Source: Multifurca ochricompacta (lineage: Eukaryota > Basidiomycota > Agaricomycetes > Russulales > Russulaceae). Taken from it: a DNA stretch of 64,000 nucleotides. The DNA lies in assembly GCA_022496185.1 (NCBI GenBank), contig WTXG01000053.1, positions 124,001 through 188,000 of the forward strand. The letters are read 5' to 3'. A model generated the notes under the pieces. The model was not told where the DNA came from. It saw nothing but the letters and a program-made list of their open reading frames with translations, and ran no database searches. Below, piece by piece: positions 47,301-55,826 of the stretch; positions within the stretch are counted from its first letter, which is position 1, and every line of letters begins with the position of its first letter. A program made the translations under genes and the position numbers.

Positions 47301-49153
47301 TAGCGGCAAGAAATGGACATTTGGAGATCGTGAAATGGCTGCTAGACCATGGTGCTTATGCCTATGCGAATGGCGGCCGTTATCGATATGCTCTGCAGGC
47401 AGCGGCATCCAATGGACATTTGGAGATCATGAAATCGCTGGTAGACAATGGCGCTTATGTCAATGCGGGGGGTGGCTATTATGGATGTGCTCTACAGGCA
47501 GCGGCACACAACGGACATTTGGAGACCGTAAAATGGCTGCTAGACCATGGTGCTGGTGTCAATGATAGGGGCGGAAGTTATGGATATGCTCTGCACGCAG
47601 CGGCATCTTATGGACATTTGGAGACCGTGAAATGGCTGCTAGACCATGGTGCTGATGTCAATGCGTGGGGCGGCTATTATGGATATGCTCTGCAGGCAGC
47701 GGCATCCAATGGAAATTTGGAGATCGTGAAATGGCTACTAGGCCATGGCGCTGGTGTCAATGCGAAGGGCGGCCATTATGGATATGCTCTGCAGGGAGCG
47801 GCAGAAAATGGATATTTGGAGATCGTTAAATGGCTGCTAGACCATGGCGCTAGTGTCAATGCGATGGACAACGATTATGGATGTGCTCTGCACGCAGCGG
47901 CATCCAATGGAGATTTGGAGATTGTGAAATGGCTGCTAGACCATGGCGCTGATGTCAATGCGAAGGGCGGCCGTTATCGATATGCTCTGCACGTAGCGGC
48001 ATCTTATGGACATTTGGAGACCGTAAAATGGCTGCTAGACCATGGCGCTGATGTCAATGCGAAGACCAACGATGATGGATATGCTCTGCACGCAGCGGCA
48101 AGTGATGGACATTTGGAGGTCGTGAAATGGCTGCTAGACCATGGCGCTGATGTCAATGCGGAGGGAGGCGAATATCGATATACTCTGCAGGCAGCGGCAT
48201 CCAATGGACATTTGGAGATCGTGAAATCGTTGCTAGACCATGGCGCTGGTGTCAATGCGAAGGGCGGCCATTATGGATATGCTCTGCACGCAGCGGCATA
48301 CAATGGAAATTTGGAGATTGTGAAATCGCTGCTAGACCATGGCGCTAATGTCAATGCGATGGACAACGATGGTGGATATGCTCTGCAGACAGCGGCAAGA
48401 AATGGACATTTGGAGATCGTTAAATGGCTGCTAGACCATGGCGCTGGTGTCAATGTGATGGACAACAATTATGGATATGCTCTGCACGTAGCGGCAAGAA
48501 ATGGACATTTGGAGATTGTGAAATGGCTGCTAGACCATGGCGCTGATGTCAATGCGATGGACAACGATGATGAATATGCTCTGCACATAGCGGCATCCAA
48601 TGGACATTTGGAGATCGTGAAATCACTGCTAGAACATGGCGCTGATGTCAATGCGATGGCCGGATTTTATGGATATGCTCTGCAGGGAGCAGCATCCAAT
48701 GGAAATTTGGAGGTCGTGAAATGGCTGCTAGGCCATGGCGCTGATGTCAATGCGAAGGGCGGCCATTATGGATATGCTCTGCAGGCAGCAGCATCCAATA
48801 GACATTTGGAGATCGTGAAATCGTTGCTAGACCATGGCGCGGATGTCAATGCGATGGCCAACGATGATGGATATGCTCTGCATGTAGCGGCAAGAAATGG
48901 ACATTTGGAGATCGTGAAATCGCTGCTAGAACATGGCGCTTATGTCAATGCGAATGGCGGCGATTATGGATATGCTCTGCAGGCAGCGGCATCCAATGGA
49001 CATTTGGAGATCGTTAAATGGCTGCTAGACCATGGTGCTGATGTCAATGCGGAGGGCGGCGTTTATGGATATGCTCTGCATGCAGCGGCATCCAATGAAA
49101 ATTGGGAGATCAAGAAATGGCTGATCGAGCATGGTGCGAGGATCAATGTGTAG
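44395..49153 (+). CDS. Goodbye-NACHT-ankyrin STAND (NLR-like) protein
   Basis: Predicted cytosolic signal-transduction NTPase of the fungal NLR type. Exons begin 44395-about 44708, then about 44773-44823, about 44873-45074, 45122-about 45235, about 45285-45481, about 45538-45563, 45616-46210 and 46270-49153. Order: Goodbye-type helical N-terminus (KLILDAALDEYLTNTGIDL, PTVNILLALS, FPPAQAIFSAIDVLL); linker WLSPPDPSTNHNIARK; NACHT with Walker A NAGSGKS (split by two introns), AYFYCDFRDKEKQN, Walker B IIIDALDECP and CVTSRPE; a winged-helix-like part FRWVFCQLE and VQFAHFSVREFL; then 21 ankyrin units. One base seems lost at 46202-46204, where the family GMFRWV joint would otherwise be read. No WD40 repeats. 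Likely role, by analogy only: non-self or stress recognition. Confidence 0.87.
47090..49150 (+). repeat. Array of about 20 near-identical 102-bp ankyrin units
   Basis: In-frame 34-residue units with consensus YALHAAASNGHLEIVKWLL-DHGADVNA. The DNA of most units is nearly the same. Variation is concentrated at a few positions: the residue after YAL (H or Q), the SNG/RNG/YNG turn, the D/G/Y/S in DHGA-x-V, and the four-residue loop (KGGH, MDND, KTND, EGGY). The first unit and the last (ENWEIKKWLIEHG) are diverged caps. Confidence 0.95.
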
Positions 49154-49688
49154 AGCTACAAGTGGCATCGTTTTAAAGTCATTCTACTTTGTATGTATGT
49201 ATCTTTGCAGGATCATTGTTGTAAGGATAACTTGGGTGCTGGCCGTCCCTTCATTTCTGGACCAGAGCATTTGTTCTTGTTTCCAGACAGCTTTGTTTAA
49301 TAAAAAATAACTGATACCTCTGTTCTGGCCGGAGAATCCGAGAGACTCTGATTGCATTGGCTTGCATCTTGGATTATGCATGCTCATTCTGACAGGCAAA
49401 TGTGGGAGACTATAACAGCCTTTGTAGTAGAAGACTATATTGAGTAACTAGTACTTATATAGTGAATAGCTACAGTAATAGAGTCAATAAAGGAATGCTG
49501 TAGCTACAAGTGAGAATGGTACTAACCTCAGTCTTTGTAGTAGAAGACTGAGGTTCTAAACTATGCAGTAGTCTATCTTATATGCATATTGGAATGTGAA
49601 TGTAAATTGTATAGTAGTTGTTAGTCTGGCTCATCATCTCTGGTACCTTTCTGATTGTGCTGCTATTCCAACATGCCCCCTCCATCAG
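49154..49688. other. AT-rich STAND 3' flank
   Basis: No gene. A short direct repeat (TTTGTAGTAGAAGACT) occurs near 49421 and 49535. AT-rich and transitional to the repeat region. Confidence 0.35.
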
Positions 49689-50401
49689 GAAAATGACATA
49701 TTGCTGGATTGACTAGTGCTAGCCATTCTAGCCCTTCTAGCACTTTAAATTCAAAAGTAGCTCTAGCAAATGTGTCTTCATGCCTAGATACTACTTTTGA
49801 AAATGTAAAGCTACTTTTCAAATCTAGGGCTTGTTAGTCTAGTTTTTGTGTTTATCACATTTTTGGGTTAGCAAAGCAGTTCACAAAGTGGTTCCCAGAT
49901 AGTCCAAATAGTTTTATCATTATTACTAAGCAATTTACATGAACATGATAATCTACATGTGCAATGTTTTTTGATATCTAGCATGAATAAATTAGAGGAA
50001 TATAATATACTAATGAAACATACCAGTACATCAGAAAAATGACATATTGCTAGATTGACTATTGCTAGCCAATCTAGCCCTTCTAGCACTTTAAATTCAA
50101 AAGTAGATCTAGCAAACATGTCTTCATGCCTAGAACTACTTTTGAAAATCTAAAGCTACTTTTTAATCTAAAGCTACTTTTCAAATCTAGGACTCATTAG
50201 TCTAGTTTTTATGTTTATTGTGTTTTTTGGGTTGGCAAAGCAGTTCACAAAGTGGTTCACAAAGCAGTTCTCAGATAGTCCATAATAGTTTAACAATATT
50301 ACTAAGCAATTTACATGAAGATGGTAATCTACATGCACAATGTTTTTTGATATCTGGCATGAATAAATCAGAGGAATATAATATATTAATGAGACATACC
50401 A
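49689..50401. repeat. Tandem direct duplication of about 350 bp
   Basis: Two diverged copies in the same orientation, about 49689-50033 and 50034-50401. Shared landmarks in order are AATGACATATTGCT, CTAGCCCTTCTAGCACTTT, AGCAAAGCAGTTCACAAAG, CTAAGCAATTTACATGAA and ATGTTTTTTGATATCT. The second copy has small internal duplications (TTCACAAAG repeated; AATCTAAAGCTACTTTT repeated). Non-coding and AT-rich; function unknown, perhaps the remains of a terminal-repeat element. Confidence 0.85.
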
Positions 50402-50933
50402 GTCAAGCTTGATGTGACACTTTCTTGCTATTATTTCGCATTTTCTCTCTTTTGTCTGTCTGCTATGTCCCTTTCTTTCACCATATACCTTATCAGATCC
50501 ACTTATCTGATGGCCATAGTCTGGACTGTTGACATGGGACGTGTCTGGAGATGCTTCAGGCATCTGAGGTTCGCTTCAGCTGTAGATTAGATTAGATTAG
50601 ATTTCGGAGTATCGGACTTTTTATGTTATCTTTATTACATTTCTTTCTCACCTTACTCAGCTGATTAGTGATGGACTTAGTAATGCGCAGTAGGCATGTG
50701 ATATCTCTTTGGCCAATGGCCTTTATCCCTCTCTGTTTATTGTCCGGCACTTGTGGACTTATTCCCAGTGCGCACAGACCATTTCCCCTTGCCCCCATGG
50801 GTATATAAGGGTGTCTGTTTCGTCTCTTACACTTCAGAGTTTTTCTTCATCTCTGAAGTGTAAGTCCCTTCTACATTACTTCCTACTTATACCTTTGACT
50901 TGGAGGGAATAGACTATTGATAGGGGGTACTGG
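50402..50933 (+). other. TATA box and perfect hairpin, possible old LTR promoter
   Basis: A GATTA repeat lies near 50586-50602 and a TATA box (GTATATAAGG) at 50801-50810. A perfect inverted repeat has 14-bp arms at 50826-50839 and 50851-50864 around an 11-nt T-rich loop. The TATA-to-hairpin distance would put a transcript start at or in the hairpin. No open frame follows. Confidence 0.5.
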
Positions 50934-52065
50934 TGTTAGTCCAGTACGGTGAGCTGAATTTGCCGGTACAGTTGGCGATAGCACGGAAATCAACTAAGAG
51001 CAGAGCGAGCGCGAATAAGAGTAAAAGCAATTGTTAAGTTTGCTTTTATGAGAACTAAGTTGAAGCAGACAAGTGGATGGAAAGGATCAAAACTGGATAC
51101 TTGATTTAAGACAAACTACTAGGGCTTTTATACAATTTAACTATAGGAGTAAATATAGGGGAGATAGCACAGTAAAGTTGAAACTGCAGGCCAAAGATCT
51201 GGCTAGAGAATCATACAATGTAAACTACAAGTCAATCAGAATCAAATGCGAGGCAAGGTGTTACATCTGGTGTGAGACGCTCTGCACGACTTGTGCGACA
51301 GCTTTGCATGTTTGTTCAGATAAGAGATCAATAAGACCTCTTGGAGTTTAAATGGATGAGTCAAAGTCAAAGGGGCTGTTCCCTAGTGACAATGTTGAGC
51401 GGAAAGTGCCAAAAGCACTGAGATGATCGAGTCAAAGGTTTCAAGGGGAAGTCCGGAAGACAAACACTGATGTATTCAATAAGTCAAGTCTGAGGTCTAC
51501 AATGTAGCTACAGTGGACTTATATACGTAATCGAATGGGCGTCTACGAGATAAGGAATCAGAGTCAAGTGGGCCTGAATATATGGAAGCGGACAGCGTAA
51601 AGTTGGGCTTCTGATAGGGTATTAAGTGTCCAAACGTAAAGATAAGAAGATAGCAAGATAAGAGATAAAAGTCAAACACAGGCATACAGTCCGTCAACAA
51701 TTCTAAAGCAAGTCACGGGGAGGGGAGTAGGGCACGTGATGGGTCCCAGGACGGGGATGTGATCATGAAATGTAAAGTGGGCAGTAAGGACGGGTTGCTG
51801 TTGGGGAGGTGGAAGAAAATGGGGTTGCTCGGTAGGGATTGTAACACAAGGAATGCAAGAAACAGGGGTGCGCGAAAGAAGTGGATCTGTAATGTATAAA
51901 TGTGTGGGTTTTAGTCACACTTGTATAAAATGAGACCGGAATAAAATGAGAATGGAAATATAAAATGCATTAACTCTTCCGAACATAAAACCATAATTTT
52001 GAAGTAATCTTGAGTAGCCGCGAATGAACGTGGTGATAATCTTGTGTCCAAGTGGGATCTTGACA
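50934..52065 (-). repeat. Proposed Copia 3' LTR, interrupted
   Basis: Minus-strand reading runs from TGTCAAGATCCC to GGACTAACA, giving TG...CA ends. A purine-rich stretch (AGAGGAGAAGGATCTTAGGAG) lies immediately before it, as expected of a polypurine tract. A TATA-like TATAAAAG occurs on the minus strand near 51133. After removing the inserted solo LTR (51259-51846 plus one TSD) it would be about 540 bp. The matching 5' LTR is outside the window, so the ends are inferred. Confidence 0.5.
51259..51846. repeat. Solo LTR of the Gypsy family with perfect TSD
   Basis: 588 bp, TGTTACATCTGG...GGGATTGTAACA, clearly related along its whole length to the Gypsy LTRs at 53932 and 62061 but more diverged. 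It is flanked by CAAGG at 51254-51258 and 51847-51851, a perfect 5-bp target-site duplication. No internal region is left, so it formed by LTR-LTR recombination. Confidence 0.92.
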
Positions 52066-52129
52066 CTCCTAAGATCCTTCTCCTCTGGCCGGGCCGGTCT
52101 GTCCGGAATGCGCAATGCAGCACTCCCCT

Positions 52130-53854
52130 TCAAGTGCGACAAATCCCAAGGTTTTGAATGTGAGTGGCAACTTTGTACTTGGGAAGCGCCTTTGTAAGGA
52201 TGTCCGCGGTCATGTCTTCTGTGGGACAGTACTCGAGTTGTATTTGCTTGTCAGTAATCATTTGGCGAATAAAGTGGAATCGAATGTCGATATGTTTGGT
52301 GCGTGCATGGTAGTTATCGTCTTCTGCAAGTCGGATTGCAGCTTGATTGTCGCATAGTAAGGGTGTCGGAGTGAGTGTGATATTGAATAGGGACTTGAGA
52401 AGGCGTCGCATCCAAATGCACTCCTTGGCTGCATGAGTTGCGGCCACATATTCGGCTTCTGCAGTAGAAAGTGTGATTAGCTCTTGCTTTCGCGAAGCCC
52501 AAGAGACTGCTCTGCCGTTGATGAGGAAGGCGAAGCCGGATATCACATGGCAGTGTTCTTGTGACGCTCCATCTGCGTCCGTGTATCCAATAAGATTGTG
52601 TGCTTGATTACCGTAAGTGAGTCTGTATGACTTGGTGCTGTTGAGGTAACGAAAGATTTGCTTCACTGCTTGCCAGTGAATTTCGCCTGGGTTTTCGAGG
52701 AATTGCAATAGTGTTGATATGGCGAAGGTGATGTCAGGTCGTGTGGCGACAGAGGCGTACATGAGGCTGCCAATAGCCTCGCGGTAAGGTGTTTTCTTCA
52801 TATGCGCCGCTTCAGTAGTGTCGCTCAGCACATCGGACTTGTTGTAGTATGCTCCTGAGATGATCGGGGTTGCGTACAGTTTTGAATCGCTAAGTGCGAA
52901 CCTGGCGAGAATGGTGTCAATGTAGGCTGTCTGGGAGAGTGAAATAGTTTGCGTGTTGCAGTCATGTGAGATCTTGATGCCCAAGAGCCAGTGGACAGGA
53001 CCTAGGTCCGTGAGGGAATAACAGTCGTTAAGTTTGTGCTTGTATTTGGCAATGAATGCATCACAGCTGCCTGTGATAATACAATCATCAACATGGATCG
53101 CTAAAATGGTCAGGTGTCCTCTGCTGCGAGTGGAAAACACTCTGGGGTCGGCTTCATTGATGCGGAAGCCTAGGTCGTTGAGAGCGCGGTACAGTGTGTC
53201 GTACCACTTGCGTCCGGCCTGCTTCAGGCCGTAAAGGGACTTGTGTAAATGTTTGACGGACTCCCCTTGAGTGTCGTAACCGGGGGGTGATTGCATGTAG
53301 ATGTCTTCGTTGTTGTCGAGCTCGCCATTTAGATAAGCCCCATTGAAGTCGAAGCTGTCGATTTCCCAATCATGCCAGGCGGCCAAGGCGAGTATGGTGT
53401 GGAAGCTTGTGAGCCTAGCGACGGGGGAAAAGGTATCAAAATAATCCACCCCAAACCTCTGGGTGAATCCGCATGCTACGAGTCACGCCTTGTACTTCTC
53501 GATGGTGCCGTCTGATTTTCGCTTGATGCGGAAAACCCATTTGCTGCTGATGATATTCTTGCCGGCGGGGCGCGGAACTGTGGACCATGTTCTGGCCTTC
53601 TTGAGTGTGTCGATCTCGCGATCCATGGCTTCCTGCCATTTCGGCCAATCTTGCTGGGATTGCGTGTCTGAGAGTGTCTTTGGGTCGCCTTCTATATCAT
53701 TGATGGCAGCCTCCATAGCATCTTCACAATCTGCAGAGTAAGTGAACTCGGGGGTTACAGCACTAGAGGCGCTGTATCTGGGCCAGTCAGGATGGTAGTA
53801 CTGGCATGCCTCTTTACTGCCAGTACTTGGGTCCTCTTGTTCTTCGTAAGGCAA
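52130..53854 (-). pseudogene. Copia reverse transcriptase and RNase H
   Basis: Two open parts in one reading frame, 53854-53483 and 53449-52130. The first has a linker and the RT start (WPKWQEAMDREIDTL, SKWVFRIKRKSDG). The second has the fingers-palm SPVARLTSFHTILALAA, the catalytic IHVDDCIITG (the Asp pair is kept) and RNase H (AEAEYVAATHAAKE, CDNQAAIRLAED, ARTKHIDIRFHFIR). They are separated by an in-frame TGA at 53485-53483, where the family has Arg. This fits CGA to TGA; three codons on, Cys TGC replaces the usual Arg (CGC). Both are CpG transitions. Confidence 0.9.
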
Positions 53855-53931
53855 TGCTTCACCTCTAAGCTTTCTGGTGATGTAGTATGATGGTTTTGAA
53901 GTGCGCGTTGACCTGCACGTTGGTTCGGGTG

Positions 53932-54519
53932 TGTTACATCCGGTGTGAGACGTTCTGCACGACTTGTGCGACAGCTTCGTTCATGTGTTCAGATAAGAGA
54001 CCAATAAGACCTCTTGGAGTGTGAGTGGATGAGTCAAAGTCAACGGGGCTGCTCCCGAGTGACAATGTTGAGCGGAAAGTGCCAAAAGCACTGAGACGAT
54101 CGAGTCAGAGGTTTCAAGGGGAAGTCCAGAAGACAACACTGATGTATTCAATAAGTCGAGTCTGAGGTCTACATTGTAGTTACAGCGGACTTATATATGT
54201 AATCGAATGGGTGTCTACAAGATAAGAGAACGGAGTCATGTGGGCCCAAATATACGAAAGCGAAGGGCGTAAAGCCTAGCTTCTGATAGGGAACTAAGTA
54301 AGTGTCCGGTCGTACAATAAGGGATAAGAGATAAGAGAAAAGGAGTCAATCACAGACAAAGCGAGGCAAACAGAGACAAAGTCAATCACGGGGAAGGAAG
54401 TAAAGCATGTGACGGATCCCAGGAAGGGGACATGATCAGGAAATGTAAGGTAGGGGGACAGGTAGGGTCGTCGCTGGGGATTGTGAAGAAAATCAGGTTG
54501 CTAGGCAGGGGTCGTAACA
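53932..54519 (-). repeat. Gypsy 3' LTR
   Basis: 588 bp, TGTTACATCC...GGTCGTAACA on the plus strand. Compared by eye with the partner LTR at 62061: about 12 substitutions and one 1-nt indel, all substitutions being transitions at CpG positions. Confidence 0.95.
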
Positions 54520-54533
54520 TCACCCCCTCTTCT
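54520..54533 (-). other. Polypurine tract
   Basis: The minus-strand sequence AGAAGAGGGGGTGA abuts the 3' LTR directly, the expected place and composition for the plus-strand DNA primer of reverse transcription. It sits 17 bp after the stop of the extra ORF. Confidence 0.75.
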
Positions 54534-54550
54534 GGCTCTAGCTGACCCAG

Positions 54551-55756
54551 CTAGAAACGACTCGTACCATCATCATCCTGCACCAGGTCCAGGTAATCAT
54601 CGGCTACATTACGATCGTCCATGGTGTAATTTTCCTTGTCCTCCTCCTGGGGACACCTATGCATGTGAAGGAAGCCGTAGGGGCCGCGCTGTCCACACGA
54701 GTGACAGAGGTCGTGGACAGGGCAGTCCAACTCGCGATGCCCTGCGTTGTGACGCAGACACTTGCCGCACCAGCTGGACGGATTGATGATTGTCGGGGGA
54801 ACGCCTATACGGCGGAAAATACAGAACCGGCTCCAGTGCAGGTTACTGCGGCAGTGGCGACACCACTTGCGGTTGAGGGGACAGTTCCAGCTGATGTGGT
54901 ACTTACTGTCACACCGCCAACATGTTTCTCCGCAGGGGTTCTTGTGCATCCGCGGCATTTCGAACCGATTGGGTAACAGCCTTGGTGCAGCCCCCAATGA
55001 TCGTGGAGGGAGGGGCCGTGCATACGTGTCAGCGTACCTTTCAGCGATGGTCTGGTATGCATCCCCCGTTTCCAACCTCTTTCGGATCTCTACCAGCTCC
55101 TGCTCGACCTGGAACATCCCACTGGTCAATCTCATCATCATCTTTGCGTGTTCCTTGTACTGCCTATTGAGAGTCGTACACAGCGTCAGGTTCTTCCGCA
55201 GCCTCATTACCTCAGCTTTGAGGCACGGGAGACGCATGTCGTTCAGTACTTCATTGATCGCAAAGGCGCGAGAATCTTCAGCGGCTAAATGCCCTAGCTG
55301 CTCGTCGCTCATGGTGTGATGCAGTCGTCCTGTATAGCGTTCTTCCAAATAGACCAGGGCCCCATAAACGGGACCATTCTTCTTCATACATCCTGCAACA
55401 TCCATCCCTCCGTTGGTATAAAAGATGTACTTAGCTATCTCCTTAGTGCCATCCGCCATGGTGATCTCGAGTGGGAAGTACATTGACGAGTTCGGATTGT
55501 TGGCAAAGAACGGGAACTCCGGGACATCGTCATCCATTTCCATGCCCACGAGGTTGTTGGGATGTGGCTCCTCGCGGTGTTCAAAGTCGTCATTGGGGTT
55601 AGGGGATTGGTTCTTAACGCGTTCTTCCGCAGCTTCATAGTCGATGGGGGAGGAGGGATGAGTGGAGGGGTGAGCGGAAGGGAAGGCTTCCACGACCACA
55701 GTGGTGGCAGTGAAGGCATCAATGGTGGCAGAGGCAGCGACAAAGGAGGAAGACAT
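54551..55756 (-). CDS. Extra Gypsy ORF with four zinc-knuckle-like motifs
   Basis: An uninterrupted 401-residue frame between the chromodomain and the 3' LTR, on the same strand as gag-pol, where an env-like or accessory gene would sit. The N-terminal half is Ser/Thr/Pro-rich then acidic (MEMDDDVPEFPFF). The middle is helical and charged (EVMRLRKNLTLCTTLNRQY... VEQELVEIRKRLE). The C-terminal half has CWRCDSKYHISWNCP, CRHCRSNLHWSRFC, CGKCLRHNAGHRELDC and CHSCGQRGPYGFLHMHRC, variants of C-x2-C-x4-H-x4-C. It ends in an acidic tail. There is no signal peptide or membrane helix, so it is not envelope-like. It may have come from a duplicated gag. It remains intact while gag-pol is broken. Function unknown; nucleic-acid binding is an inference from the knuckles. 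Confidence 0.8.
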   Translation of the reverse strand: MSSSFVAASATIDAFTATTVVVEAFPSAHPSTHPSSPIDYEAAEERVKNQSPNPNDDFEHREEPHPNNLVGMEMDDDVPEFPFFANNPNSSMYFPLEITMADGTKEIAKYIFYTNGGMDVAGCMKKNGPVYGALVYLEERYTGRLHHTMSDEQLGHLAAEDSRAFAINEVLNDMRLPCLKAEVMRLRKNLTLCTTLNRQYKEHAKMMMRLTSGMFQVEQELVEIRKRLETGDAYQTIAERYADTYARPLPPRSLGAAPRLLPNRFEMPRMHKNPCGETCWRCDSKYHISWNCPLNRKWCRHCRSNLHWSRFCIFRRIGVPPTIINPSSWCGKCLRHNAGHRELDCPVHDLCHSCGQRGPYGFLHMHRCPQEEDKENYTMDDRNVADDYLDLVQDDDGTSRF

Positions 55757-55826
55757 GTTAAAGTGTAGTTAGGACGTTGCTGGTGAAGCGTTGTTCTGGG
55801 GGAAAAGTCTGGGGTTGGCCTCCCTT

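Noticed and set aside
47163..48651. Open frames antisense to the ankyrin repeats
   Set aside because: They are shadows of the 102-bp coding repeat and repeat with the same period.
47090..49150. The 102-bp array as a non-coding satellite or CRISPR-like array
   Set aside because: The unit is an exact multiple of three, the frame is open throughout, and each unit encodes an ankyrin repeat.
54659..55319. Plus-strand open frames opposite the extra Gypsy ORF
   Set aside because: They mirror the Cys-rich coding sequence on the other strand; the minus-strand frame is longer and has ordered zinc-knuckle motifs.
54551..55756. The extra Gypsy ORF as an envelope gene
   Set aside because: No signal peptide, no membrane helix and no cleavage-like region; its features are acidic and Cys/His-rich instead.
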